A stretch of DNA of 64,000 nucleotides from Cercozoa sp. M6MM (taxonomy: Eukaryota; Endomyxa: Ascetosporea): NCBI GenBank assembly GCA_040357565.1, contig JBDODJ010000025.1; one strand, given 5' to 3'. Within the stretch, counting starts at the first letter, position 1. Each line of letters opens with the position of its first letter. Positions 48,723 to 60,832 of the stretch are shown piece by piece. A model generated the notes under the pieces. That model saw only the letters and a list, made by a program, of their open reading frames with translations, made no database searches and was not told the DNA's origin. The position numbers and the translations under genes were made by a program.

Positions 48723-50190
48723 ATGGGTGGCGTCATCTGCAAGGGCGGCATCGACGACAGCGACGAAGCGCGGCGCAACCGCGACATTGAGCGGCAGCTC
48801 GCCAACGATCAGACCAAGTCGCTGCTGGACTTTAAGGTGCTCGTGCTGGGTGCCGGCGAGTCCGGCAAGTCCACGGTATGGCCCTTGCTGTATTCTCTCT
48901 CCCCTCGGGTCTGTATGTATGCTGGTATGTGTGCACAGGTGGTGAAACAGCTGCGAAACATTCACAAGGGCAAGGCCGCCTTCACCGAGGACGAGATCCT
49001 CGGCTTCACGTCGGTGCTGCAGACCAACACGATCCAGAGCATGAAGCTCCTCGTCAAGGCCGTCGAGTTCTTTGACGTAAGTCGCTTTTCACGCACTAAT
49101 TTTCCAGCAAGACTATCGGCTCACGGGTGGATTTGACGTGAAAAACAGCTCGAATTCGACGACGCCGCCGTCGCAGACTCAGCGGCCGCCATCGACGAGA
49201 AGGACGACAACGCTACGCTGTCACTAGATGACGCTGTGCACGTCGAACGACTGTGGAAAAGCAAGGCCATTCAGGTAGCCCATGCCTCTATATACATGAG
49301 GTATCTTAAGGTACACTGATGTGCACAGACGGTGTACGAGCGGCGCAATGAGATCTACTTCCCGGACGCAGGTCCGTACTACTTTGACAACGTGTACCGT
49401 TTCGTGGAGGACGGTTTCCGACCAACGGAGGAGGACGTGGTGATGGCGCGCATTCGCACCACGGGCATGTTTATGACCGAGTTCGACTTGACGGACCCGC
49501 CAGGTTTTACCTCCCCTTGCTCTCTACCTTTACCCCCCCCGGCCCCCCCCCCCCCCCCCCGTGCAGTGCACTGGCGAGTAGTCGATGTCGGTGGTCAGCG
49601 CAGCGAGCGCAAGAAGTGGATCAAGTTCTTTGACGACGTGCAGGCCATTCTGTTCGTGGTCAACCTGTCGGGTTACAACAAGGTATCCGCCTCCCCCTTC
49701 CCTTCTATCCTTGTATCTATCCTGTCTATGTGCTTCCTGTAGGTACTGTTCGAGGACCAGTCCAAGAACCGGATGCAGGAGGCGATGGAGCTCTTTGACA
49801 AGATCGCCAACACGGACGTGTTCGCTGACACGCCCGTGTTCCTGTGGCTCAACAAGAAAGACCTCTTTGAGGAGTCGCTGCAGGCGACGCCGATCACGTC
49901 GTGCTTCCCCGACTACACTGGCAGCGACAATGTGCACGAGTGCCTCGACCACATCGGACAGGCCTTCAAGAACCTCATGCCCAGTAGCACTTGCTCCTTG
50001 CCCTCCTGTCTGCTTTGATATGCTTGTTTGACCCCCCTGATTAGACGGCAAGGAGCTCGCCGACGTGCAGCCGATTTCTGCGCGCGTGAAGCGCGACGTC
50101 AGGACTGTGTTCGAGGACATGCAGGCCAAGCTCATCCAGATCAACAGCAAGAGCATCCAGCGCGCCGTGCGTCAGCTTGATGATAAGTGA
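48723..50190 (+). CDS. heterotrimeric G protein alpha subunit
   Basis: GTP-binding signalling subunit at the plasma membrane. Seven exons fit in phase: 48723..48875, 48939..49076, 49149..49274, 49329..49503, 49567..49682, 49743..49983, 50045..50190, giving 364 aa, a typical length. The N-terminus MGGVICKGG supports N-myristoylation at Gly2 and palmitoylation at Cys6. G1 is LGAGESGKST. The switch-I arginine lies in ARIRTTGMF, and G3 DVGGQRSERKKWIKFF carries the catalytic Gln. G4 is LWLNKKDLF. G5 is atypical: ISARVKRDVRTVF in place of the usual T-C-A-T motif. The C-terminus ends QLDDK without the pertussis-toxin cysteine. An acidic insertion (DDAAVADSAAAIDEKDD) sits in the helical domain. The intron before exon 5 is poly-C rich. 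Confidence 0.96.
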
Positions 50191-50894
50191 TACCATAAGC
50201 ACACATGCACACGACTGACTGTGCCGACTCACTGACTGACTGATACAATAACACACTACAACTTGAACAAAGCTCGGGTAGTTCCCTTCTGGAGGTATAC
50301 TTTGAGTGCACTCTCCAGCCTCTCGTCTCTGACGCCCAAACTCCTCAACACTGAGGGAATTTTAAACGCGTCAGAGCGAGGGGAAATTGTCATGTGCCAG
50401 ATAGACTGATCAAGATTCTACGAGACTGTGCGCCACTTTAGACTCCATGAACACGTATTTGGGCTCAACGTTAGTTTTCAAGATACAGCAAGAATTAGAG
50501 TTTAGTGCGAACTTGTTGGGGAGCATGTTGGGGAGCACGATCATGACCCTAGAATTGAACCAAAGACTCATTTCTCTGTATCACCTGCGCTCACAAGGTT
50601 TTACATGTCGATGTCTACATATACATACATAAATACAGTATATATAGTTGCGATATCACACCTTTTTGTTGCCATGCTTCAGATTTAAGTTCTTTTACTT
50701 CACTTAGCGTATTGTTTCTGAAGGGCGTAATCACAAACTGAACAAAAGGTTGGCAGAACGGGACGTTCGGAGGCGAGTTTCTTGAGCTGTTTGACTGGAA
50801 GGGGTGGAACTTAAATTTTTATAGTTGAACCCGAAAGTGCTTAAATTTAAACGAGACCTAGACTCTCTGCTTAAAATAGGAGCTAGCTCACGGC
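50191..50894. other. intergenic between convergent genes
   Basis: About 700 bases, AT-rich with TATATACATACATA near 50620-50650 and CTGACTGACTGA near 50235. No supportable gene. Confidence 0.5.
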
Positions 50895-52341
50895 TTATAC
50901 ACAGACACCGCTTGCATCGCAGGTGCCAACGCACTGAACATCGTCGACACAGTCTTCGCCAGCAGGGAGTTCGCAGACACCACTATTGCAACTAGCCGGT
51001 GGCGTGCATGGATTGGAAGCGTCGCATGTCACTGTCGACCCAGCCTGTCAAAGCGAGCACAAGTTGTCAATGTGTAGACCTCACTGTATTTTGACGTACC
51101 GGAATGGTGCACGTGCCACCTCCTACGGATGGATCGCACACACTGCCAGGTGGGCAGTCGCAGTCGAGTGCGCAGCCAGTATCGCCTGGGGGAATCTGTC
51201 ACGACAAGAAAATTAGATGTGCAACCCACGTGTAGGCGCACATGACAGAGGAAAGAGAACTCACGAGACACTTTCCAAGGAAGGACATGTCATCAAGCGG
51301 ACCCGCGAGACCGTCCAAACTGTTCGCCTGCAGTAGCATGCACACGGCATTGGCATCGGTACAGTCGGCCTCGCACAGGCAAGGCTCGTTCAGGGCGACG
51401 CTGCCGGCAGTTTGCGTGCACACATCGGAGTCGCCCAGGTCACGAGCAGCAGCAGTGGCAACTTCAAACCCGTATGTAGGACAGCCGTTCGATGCCACGG
51501 GATCTGCCACAGAGGCCATGCACGTGGTGGTGCACACTGTGTTCGACACAGCAGGCAGAGTAACACACAAGCATGTGTGTTAAACGCAATACAAAAGCTA
51601 CCCAGGTTGGTGTCAATGCAGTCAGCAGTGGTCGCACACTCGCCGCCAAGACCATTGTTGAGCGTCGGGGTCGGTGAGTCAAAGAGCGTCTTCTCCAGCG
51701 CGACACTGATTTGCAGCTGTGGCACGCAGGCGCTGTTGTCCGGGTCGCAGTGGCCCACCCAAAAACGCGAGGAGCACAGCGGTGTGTCGCCATTGCCGAT
51801 CTGTCTCACAGATTAAATTCAACTGGGACACTCCCATCCAGTCACACCAACTGAACTTACCAGACAAGGCTTGCCCTCAGGACAGAGACAGTCGGGACTG
51901 ATCTTGCCGGAGTGGAAGAACGACGGGTCGCCGCAACGCACGCCAAAGAACGAGTCCTGTAGAGTGCCAACACATTAATTTGGAGTTTGGATGTTGACAG
52001 AAAGCAACGAACAGCGACAGTACCGTCTTGCAGATGAAGGGAGCACCCGCTAGTGTAGTGCGCATCAGGATCGACGAAGCCTCGGTGGTGGAGACACAGC
52101 CATTGTCCTTGTCGCACACACCCGAGCAACACACGGCTGGGTCGACCTGACCCTTGTCATTGACGCATTTTCCTGTTTTGTATTTATCCTATTTTTTTAG
52201 CTTCCCCGGGTTTCAAACAAAATACGGTAGATTTTTACCTTGACGAATACAAGTCGGCCGCATCACCGTCAGAGGCACGAGACCATCAGCGACCACACCC
52301 GAGGCAAACGTTGCCAGCAAGGTACCAAACAGCAGCTTCAT
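50895..52341 (-). CDS. secreted cysteine-rich protein, paralogue of the 6066-9244 gene
   Basis: Function unknown; predicted extracellular. Seven exons fit in phase: complement(50895..51044, 51100..51195, 51265..51536, 51602..51800, 51861..51956, 52024..52172, 52239..52341), giving 354 aa. Signal peptide MKLLFGTLLATFASGVVADG. Cys repeats follow: VCCSGVCDKDNGCVSTTEAS, CGDPSFFHSGKISPDCLC, NGDTPLCSSRFWVGHCDPD, CLCEADCTDANAVC, CALDCDCPPGSVC and CVDDVQCVGTCDASGVC. It aligns through most of its length with residues 1-330 of the protein at 6066-9244, including exon order. It stops where that protein continues into the glycine-rich domain. The exon encoding CGDPSFFHS is present here and absent there. 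It is head-to-head with the methyltransferase at 52796. Confidence 0.9.
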
Positions 52342-52795
52342 CACGCTTTTTCGTCTCTCTTGCTTCACCTGTCCCCAAACCAAAAACACTTTCGAGATCG
52401 ATCAAAGGTTCAATCAATGAGCAAATATGTGCAAACACATGTCTTAGTTACCTAATACGGCTAAACTATGCACTAGTGCACGCAAAAAACACAAGCTGCG
52501 AAGAGGCACACGGAGATGCACCGAGCGGAGCGACAAATACCAATAAATAGCAAATATACCAAAAATAAAGTGGCACATTGGCTGTTCCGCTCGTTAAATG
52601 CAGAATATGGGAAATTTGGGATGTTTCGTCATTCTTTTCTGTCGTAAAATACAAGCGAATGGTCTATCTGGTCAGCTGTGTTGCGAGGAAAGCGATTTTC
52701 ATTCCCAACAGCGCCCCCAAAAGAGCAAAATCCTGCGTCGCGCGCGGCGGATCTACGGTGCGCAAGAGTGGTAGCGTTCTGTCACATCGGTGCTG
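52342..52795. promoter_or_regulatory. shared 5' region of two divergent genes
   Basis: 454 bases between divergent start codons (cysteine-rich gene minus, methyltransferase plus). No exon was seen. Confidence 0.4.
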
Positions 52796-54758
52796 ATGAC
52801 TACAGAAAGCCGCGAAGAGACTGCCGTGATACGCATCTTTGATCGCTCTGTCGAGGACATTGCTTCACAGTTACCACTGCTGCTCGTGCAGGTGCACTGC
52901 TCTACTCTGCTCTTTAAAGGATGTGAATGCTTAGCTACTTGTAGTGCTCCCACGGTGCTCGCGCGCGTTTTTCAAACTACCTACGCCCACACCACTTGTA
53001 CAGGATTACTTGCTGGATGGATGGCGAAATCACTGCCCGCGCAGAGAGGTACGCGAGGCACGACGCTATGACGGTGCACGACAGTTGTTTTTTGGTCCAA
53101 TCGAGGGCAAAAGCTCACCGTAGAGAACTTCATTATCTCATTCGTATGTAATTATGTTTTATTTCTATTGCTCGAACTGACTACAGGGACTTTGAGCACG
53201 TGCAGCGCGAGTTACGCGAGGACACGCGCGTGTTCTGCGCCCTACAGCAAAGCTCTGTCTTGACGCACGTTTTTGAATCTCTGGACGCACTGGGTCGCGA
53301 ATTTCGGCAGCACTTTCCCGTATTGCACCTCTATATATATATATATATATATATATTTATTTATTTATGTAATGTACTCCTCTCTACTGAGATGCTGTGT
53401 TCAGAAGGACCAGTTGCTGCGAATTCAGGCGAGTGACGACGTAAAGCGAAAGCTGATTCGCGACCTGCCCGATGAGATTCGACTGTCGCCTAGGTGTGTC
53501 TATATGTATGTTATCAAGGGAACTTGCAGTATTATTAGCACTCTGCAGGGCATCCGAGTTCGACGCTGCCTTGTGCGTGGTGCGTATCGGTGGCAAGACG
53601 CAGAACAAGGAGCGTGTACTTGTTGGTACAGCCTCGGTCTGTTTGTACCAACCAAGTATGGCAGTACGGTTGGGTGTTCCCTCGATCCAGGCATTGTGCC
53701 ACGTGAGTTGAATTTTGCAACTGCGCCGAAACTGGTGGCTTGGCGTTCGCAACCTCGCACCTGCTGTATCCTTCTGTCTTTCTATCCGTGTGACTATTTA
53801 CCTATCTATCTGTCTGTCTATCTATCTGTCTGTCTATCTATATATATATATATATATATCTACTATCTATCTATCTATCATCTAAATGTCTATCTATCTC
53901 CTACCTGTCTATCCTACCTCTCAACCTCCCCTTTATCCTTTCATGTTGGTCCTAAGGGGCCTACAACAAGCTGGCTGAAGCCATGACACTGCTGAAGATT
54001 CGGTGAGTTAATTGGAGAACCCACCTGCTCATTATTTCTGTGTTTTGTCACATTTGTTTAGTGACTTGACTGGGAAACTCGCCATTGACTGCGGCGCTGC
54101 ACCGTACCCCTGATAAACAACCTTGTTCACACCATTAGTACTCTGCTTGACTGCAGAGGCGGCTGGACCGAGTATCTAAGCGATGCGCACTGCCAGAAAG
54201 TGATCGCAATCGATCCAGCCGACATGACACCGTCTGTTGTCCGGAGACACAATGTCTCATATCTCCAGATGCGCGTAGAGCAAGCCATTGGTACTTGAGC
54301 CTTTTAAACAAGGTTGTTTTGATTTATTCGTCTTTGCTGGCGGGCAGAAACGGGTCAGCTGGCAGGCGTGCAGGCTGATCTGCTCGTGTGCGATGCCAAC
54401 GTTTCGCCAGCACTCCTGACCGAGATTCTCACACCCTTAATCACTGCTGCACATCTGGTTAAGGGCGCGATCTTGTGCATCACGGTCAAGCTACCGCAGC
54501 CTGGTATTTTTACTGTACTGTTTTGTGTGTCTCACCGGACATGCTTGCTTGTGTTGCAGGTCAGCACGTTGCCGACAGGGAGTGCCAACAGGTGTGTCAG
54601 CACTTCGCTGCCCAGGGTGTTCATGACATGCAAGTGCATCACCTGTTCGCCAATCGGCAAGGTACTGCTTTCTTGGTTCAGCTGGTAGAGTCCATGTCGT
54701 GTGTCTCATTTGCTGCTCGCGCAATGCAGAGCGCACGATTCTCGGCATTTTCGACTGA
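52796..54758 (+). CDS. FtsJ/RlmM-like RNA 2'-O-ribose methyltransferase
   Basis: Predicted SAM-dependent RNA methyltransferase; substrate unknown. It starts at ATG 52796 (MTTESREETAVIRIFDRS). An N-terminal region without recognised domain reads DYLLDGWRNHCPRRE, FEHVQRELREDTRVFCALQQ, KDQLLRIQASDDVKRKLIRD and EFDAALCVVRIGGKTQNKER. The FtsJ fold follows: AYNKLAEAMTLLKIRDLTG, then the SAM-binding LAIDCGAAPGGWTEYLSD (split by an intron at about 54107-54158). Next are KVIAIDPADMTPSVV, ADLLVCDANVSPALL and LVKGAILCITVKLPQ, which supply the Asp and Lys of the K-D-K-E catalytic set. It ends ERTILGIFD at 54758. The D-x-G-A-A-P-G-G-W-T form and R-A-Y-x-K-L-x-E-A lead resemble bacterial RlmM more than eukaryotic cap or tRNA enzymes. 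Intron borders in the N-terminal half are uncertain; one intron holds TATC repeats near 53800-53890. Confidence 0.83.
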
Positions 54759-54894
54759 TTCTAAACGGAACAAGTCAAAAAGAAATCGAATGTTAGTTAC
54801 TCGCGACTTTAATTTCTACTACAGTGCACACGTGTGCTTGCCGATTGTGTAGATTTTCAGGGGGTTCTAAGATCCAACAACTTTTGTTGCGTTG

Positions 54895-55730
54895 ATGTCG
54901 TCTTTTTGGAGCAACTTGATCGAAGAGATCGCTGCTGTCATTGAGGTGAGTTGGTTTAGTTTGAGGGGGCGATAGCCCGTGGCCGCACACAAAGTTCTTA
55001 GGGCGAGCCAGATGCGATCGCGAATCTGAGTAACGTAGCTGCACTTTTGTTCCATGCACTCAAGGAGAGGTACCAGTACGTACACGCACGGGGGGGGGGG
55101 GGGCGCGCATTAATGAAACAACGCATGCGAGAATAGAAGTGAGAAAGGTGTCAACTGGGCCGGTTTCTATCGTGTCGTTGGAGTACCTAAAGCCTGAGTC
55201 AACATTGTTTGTCTGTTCCGTTACCATGTTTGCACTGTAGGAGGAGCTGGTGCTGTCGCCCTTCCAAGGCAAGGTCGCCTGCATTCGCCTGCGCAAAGAA
55301 AAAGGCGTCTGTGGCGCTGCTTGGTACAATATAGTTTTTGAAGTGTATCACATTGACTTAGCACATTGGTACAGGGCCAATCAGAAGACCTACCGAGTAG
55401 ACGACGTGCACGCTTTCCCGGTGCCTTTTTGTCTGTCAAAAGCATGCAAAGTATCGCACTGTTTCGCAGGGACACATTGCATGCGACTCGGCCAGTCGCA
55501 GCGAGCTGGTGACTCCTGTCATCGTTGGAGATAGCGTCGTCGCAGTCATCGACATCGATGCTCCAGGTGTGTTTATCTATTTGGATCCGGACTGTACTGA
55601 TGTTCGATCGTGGGGACGGTGTTGTTTGTCAGTGGAGGCCGCTTTCAGCGTCGAAGACGAACGAGGCGTGGAAGCACTGGCTGCTCTTCTCGCCGAGCAC
55701 ATTCAGTGGACGCAACTCCCGTCACAGTGA
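54895..55730 (+). CDS. free methionine-(R)-sulfoxide reductase (GAF type)
   Basis: Reduces free L-methionine-R-sulfoxide, an antioxidant repair step found in bacteria and unicellular eukaryotes. Seven exons fit in phase: 54895..54945, 55002..55075, 55137..55182, 55241..55323, 55375..55420, 55470..55566, 55633..55730, giving 164 aa, the family length. The GAF fold shows GVNWAGFYRV, EELVLSPFQGKVACIRL, EKGVCGAAW, YRVDDVHAFP, GHIACDSASRSELVTPV and GDSVVAVIDID. All three family cysteines (KVACI, GVCG, HIACD) are present, so it should be active. A poly-G run in one intron (about 55091-55103) flanks the third exon. The gene lies 136 bases downstream of the methyltransferase, same strand. Confidence 0.95.
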
Positions 55731-56026
55731 CTCGTGTCATGACCGTACTGTTGTTTAGAAGCACTGGCAAGCTCCAGGACATCTTTCGTATGACCCGTCA
55801 TAAGGATTACCCGTACCGCATCGCGATAGTACGCATCGACGCAGCCGCGTGAATCAAAAATAAACCGTCGGTCGTGTGCACGTGCGGCGCGCTAAATCCG
55901 AGCCAGGTTTGTCGATCAGATATTTCCAACGCTCAAACGCCCTCAAAGTTTCCACTAAGGCACTCAGTTGGCGTTGTCTACAATTGTATCGGATTATTCG
56001 CAGTGGAAGACCGAGAAAGCGCCGAC

Positions 56027-59000
56027 ATGTTGGCACTGGTGGGTTACATTTTGCCCTCGCCTGAGAGTTTCCTGTTGTTACGGTAAAGTGTACAGGGCTC
56101 GTTGTTGGTGCTTCTTTTGTCGAGTGTCTTGGCATCGCAGACGGAATCCTTCGACAACTGTTTTGCACGGCGTTTGGTGAAGCCAGAAGACTTCGATTTG
56201 GACTCAAAGCTACTTATCAAGTGGTATGAAGGTAGACCTTTTCTACTAGGATATGGTACGGTCGTGTTGTTTTTAGGGGAGAGTTTCTCCTGAGCACCTT
56301 GCCTGATGTGACCCAAGGGATGACTGTCGTGGTTCTGTCCGGAGTTCCTGTGTCCTGTGCGAACACCTACATCAGAAAGTATGTCTACAACATGTATGGT
56401 GGCGACTACATTCGCGTGTATCGCAATGGTACAGTTAAAGCTAGGGTCAAACAACTCGGAAGCGAGCCGCGTGCTATATGTAGTGATCTACGTGCACCTT
56501 TTGCGCCGCGTTGGAGCGCGAAGTTCGGCGCTCGAAAAAGGAAATCAGATAGCAGCAGGATGGGATGCTCTTGAAAATACCGTCGAAATTGATCGAGCCA
56601 TGCAAGGTATGTCACTGTTGAGTTTTTCTCGCACGGCATACGTCGTCTATATCGCTTAGATGGCATGGCATATCAATAGAGTACGATGCCGAGATGACTG
56701 GACGGCTTGCTGACTTTTTGGAAGCAGTGTACTTTGATGGCCCTGATCCTGAAGGCGTGCCCGACTTCTCCGAGCATGGTTCGCTACGACAAAGACTTTT
56801 CCACTACACAAAGGCAGTCTACGAAACAATTGGCAGCGATACTTTTGACTCTGAGTATGTTCCCTCTTTCTTTCGTCTCAATTCGGAACTGAAGAACTTC
56901 AGTTGGAAGATCCCCGTTCGGACCCCAATGTTCTGATTAGGCACATGTACAAATCTTTTCGGCCAGGAACGGATTCGTACTTTGCAACACGCTCGCTAGC
57001 TTTGTTTGTGGGAGCTCTGCCGTTGTACGTCGAGTCTCTTGCGGGTATGACGGCCGACGAGATGTTTGAAGACATTGCTACCTTGTCGAAGTCGGCCACT
57101 GGCACCGCCAAACAACTTGAAGTTCCTCAAGAGGTACAGTAAAAGCACACATAGCCGGCTGTAGTGTTGCCTGGCTTGAGTCTTATGAAATGAAAGCAGC
57201 GAAGGCGCCATTCTGTCTCTGCAGCATCTTTCGCTTCACTCGCTACCTGCGCTGAGTATCACGCCGATCTGTGGAACTCCGTTCAGCACGTGCACAAAAG
57301 CTACAGCGCTGGCCACGAACATTTGGAGCAGCAACCGAACGCTGTTGTACACCGAATGATTGCCACAGCGTCACGATACCTCTTGCTGCCTGACAACACG
57401 TGCATGGAGCTTCGCAGTGCAGCGAACAAGACGGCACTGTACGTTCCGGGCTGGACCGAAACGTGCCAAATGTTGTCTTCTTGGTGGGGTGCTGCAGACA
57501 GTGAGACTTACAAAGAGCTGAGCAAGACGTTTTTTGACAATTTGGCTACAGCATGGCAAAATCACAAAACGACAGTGGAACTGACAAATTGCATGGGTGC
57601 TGTGTCGGACAAGTCAAAACAAGTTTTCAGACTGGAGAACATAGTGCGCATCGCAAGTTGCTCCACAGTGATGGAGCAGATGCGAACGTTCGGGGTGGCT
57701 GCCAAGAGTGTCGAGGGTCTCAGTGATCTGCGTCTGTATCGCACGCCTGTGGATGTCGAAATTCTTCGCGACCTCTCGAAAATTGGTCGGGAGACCGTAC
57801 CTCGTTTCTACAAGGCAAAAAACGCTCCATTGTTCGAACTTTCCATGCTCGCTGTTGCTCAGAGGTATTGTACCTTACTTTCAGTTCACTTCTGTCAACC
57901 TCTATGAGAAATATTGTCGTACCTTGATGTGAATGTGCTTGGTGCAGGCAATCAGCGCGCTGCGAAGACAAGATTTGGTTCCGAGATAAGTGGGAGCTCA
58001 GTCAAGCTGCACAACTCGTGCTTGCCAACATCAAGCGCACGTTGCTGCAGTGCTTCTTGTCTGAGATGGAAAGCAGTCTTATCTTTCACCAGCAGCATGG
58101 TGTTGGTTGCAGTGCTTTCGCAACTAACGATCGCGTCTTTTTCAGTTGCTTTCAAAATGGTAACTGCGTTTTCAGCTTTAAAGTTACATCAACAAACGAT
58201 AGTTCGAACAGCTGTAGAGGTGAAACATCGCCTTGTGAACGTGTTTTTCGTTAATGAAACTGCGAAAGAGGAGACCGAGACATTCGTGCAGTTACTTCAG
58301 TGCGCCAATGAGAACTGCACGGAGCTCGAAACTGCCGACGTGTCTGTGTCTTATGCCATCGGCATGATGAGTGGCGTTCAAGGTGCCGAATCGATTCGAC
58401 GTCGCCGGTTGTTTCGACTGGCAGAAACTGCGGTGCTGCCATTTAACAAGACAGAGTCCGTGCTGCAGTTAATCCCGGACAATCAAGAACAGCTACTCTC
58501 TGCTGCGTGTGCACGTAGCAGCGAACCCGTAGCACCAGCAGCATCGGTGGCATCAAGTCTTCCAGAGGTCGACTGTGCGACCGTTGCAGCTGTTCGTCTG
58601 CTGCAAGAAGTCAATGCCGGAAAAGGGCCCGCGCAGGTGCAATCGGACACTGCTCTCCACCAACAAGGAAGCGCGACCGAATTCGACCTTGCACATAAAG
58701 TCGCTGCGCGATGTACGCTTTCTTTCACGTGCTCCTTTTATCTCAATCAAGCACGTGCCTTCTGATGTAGTGAGAGCATCGGAAGCGTCGGACCAGTTCA
58801 CCGCTGCACACAAAATGCTCGAGCCTGTGCGCAAAGCGTAAGTTGTGAACCGAGTACTAAATTTACTACGGGGGAAGATTCAGGTCACATGCTTCTCAGA
58901 TTCAATGTCGACGTAAATCTTATCGCGGACGAAGTGAGGAGCATTCGTTTTGGGAGTGGCGGAACGGCCTCGCTTTCGTAAGAACTCGAGATTTTAAGTA

Positions 59001-60344
59001 TGCGAATGACAGAGGTCGATTTATGTTTGCCTGTTTTGACAGAGGGGAACAATTTGCTTTCACTGACCACTTTGTCGTCAAAACAGTACTACGCTCACTG
59101 CCACTATGTTGTGATACTACACTCATCGCCCCTGTCTTTGGTGAAAAGATGAACAACACTCGCGACCACGTGTTGTTTGACTCGAGGTGTGTGAACAGTT
59201 TGAAAGCATACATCGAACACTTGGTCCAAGACACTGGTACTGATGGTGAGTATCGGCCTCGACCAACTGCTTTGGCTCCTGTTTTAGGTACATCCTTTGC
59301 TACACTTACATAAACGGAGAAAGTCCCACTTGATGACTTGGTCTTGATGCTTCCGCTAGCCGTGATGGAGGTGACAGTCAAAGGCGATTTAAAACTCACC
59401 TTTGTCGTACAGTTGAAAGCAACTGCGATTCATCCGGTACAATGTTTGTCTAACTTTCAATTGCGAGTTCGCGAGAGAGTAAAAATTGATCCCAGCGCAG
59501 AAGGACTCGTGTTTGCAAGGAGAAATTTTTGACGTCAAAGGCATTGTCGAGCAGCAGCTCTCTCCTCCACTTGTATGCTCAGAAGTTTAGAGTCGGTTTT
59601 AATATTTATCCCTATACTCCCTCGTTTTAAAGGAAAGGCAGCACCGGTCTCCTCTGAAAGTCAATCAGCGGGAAACCGAATGGACAACAAAGCTCCAGTC
59701 TACCGCACTTGACATTTCCGACCTTCGATTGGTCCATATGCTCGCGCTTTCTCCTCCCGCGGACAGTGCGTCGATTGCGCTTCCGCCGCCTAACCCATCG
59801 CCCACCACGAGCGAGGATCTAGACCTTGCCGGAATTATGCAGCGAGATTTGTATCTACACTTCAGGACCTCACTATAAATATATCTTTTTCTTTTGTTTG
59901 CGAAGTGACTTCCTCGACAAAAAACTAGGAATGGTAAAACAGCTGCTATCTGATCAAGAACAACTGTACATTTATTGGATATATTGATCTGAGACAGACC
60001 GACTACTCGATGCTGCTGGTCCTCGCTACGAGCACTTTGAGCGACGAAACTGACACACGCAAGTTGGTAGAGCACAAGCTGTGCCGGCTCGTTATCATTG
60101 ACTACCTATGGGTGACTGGATGGGTACTGGAGTTTTTATCTTTGCTCCTTGGTCACATATACGCCACTTCATGAACTTTGACCAGGGAGAAGCAATCGCG
60201 CAGTTCACTGGCGTGTCGTCAATCATTACGCGGATTCCAAAGTCTCACGACCAGTACGCGACACGTCTTAGCGCGTTCTTTAAATCCCACGTGCTGCAAC
60301 ACATCCAGTCTTCTGCTTCCGAGTCGAGCAACTGCACGAAGTAA
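56027..60344 (+). CDS. large secretory-pathway protein of unknown family
   Basis: Not recognised. The ATG at 56027 (12-nt first exon) splices to 56096, giving the signal peptide MLALGSLLVLLLSSVLASQ. Coding stretches in order: DNCFARRLVKPEDFDLDSKL, DVTQGMTVVVLSGVPVSCAN, GWDALENTVEIDRAMQ, RLADFLEAVYFDGPDPEGVP, DSYFATRSLALFVGALPLYV, YHADLWNSVQHVHKSYSAGH and LYVPGWTETCQMLSSWWGAA. The long exon at about 57200-57865 and another at about 58190-58620 (FVQLLQCANENCTELETADV) are clear. The C-terminal part is rebuilt as MEVTVKGDLKLTFVVQL, EIFDVKGIVEQQLSPPL, ETEWTTKLQSTALDISDLRL, FDFLDKKLGMVKQLLSDQEQ, VEHKLCRLVIIDYLWVTGWG and EAIAQFTGVSSIITRIPKSH. It ends at 60344. A TAA at 59876-59878 is avoided by a GTATCT donor. 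Roughly 1,100-1,200 aa. Potential N-glycosylation sites are present. Borders between 58.6 and 59.4 kb are unresolved, and two genes are not excluded. Confidence 0.62.
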
Positions 60345-60832
60345 AATAGATTTCGGTAAGATACGCGTCAATTTTACACGTCAAAATCTTCCACACATTT
60401 TTGTAGGTTTTCGCGTTGCTTCCGCGGGTACAGTAGTTTATGCTGTAACGCTGGGCCATGCGACGGCGTACATAGTTTAGCGCGATGCAAAAAAATGTCA
60501 GTGAGCTAGGTTGAGTCACCATGGTGATAGTTACAAATTGTAAGATAAGAATTATCTTCACTCCATCATTAAACCTGTCCTCAAGCTTCGATCAGGCAAA
60601 ATTGGGCGCCGTCGTGTACACAACATTTCATGGGTCAGCAGTAGATGCTGTAGCACATATAGCTGCTCTACTGGACTCACGCTCGCGCACACAGCTACCG
60701 GTACGGCATTAGCGCAGCCAAGAGAGGTGTGTGCGCGAGCGTGAAGGTGGGCCGGGGCTCGGTTGGAACAGACCGACGAATAAATCAAAATCGACAGTGG
60801 GACGGGACCATGAACGGTTGGCGCGGAGGAGA
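60345..60832. other. intergenic between convergent genes
   Basis: About 490 bases. Short plus-strand frames here lack splice-consistent partners. No gene is supported. Confidence 0.45.

Noticed and set aside
55091-55103. Poly-G run as a regulatory G-quadruplex
   Set aside because: It is an uninterrupted homopolymer inside an fRMsr intron with no further G-runs; a simple repeat is sufficient explanation.
59876-59878. TAA taken at first as the end of the large secreted protein
   Set aside because: A GTATCT donor just upstream (about 59850) splices in phase to a clearly coding exon (FDFLDKKLGMVKQLL), and the frame continues to 60344.
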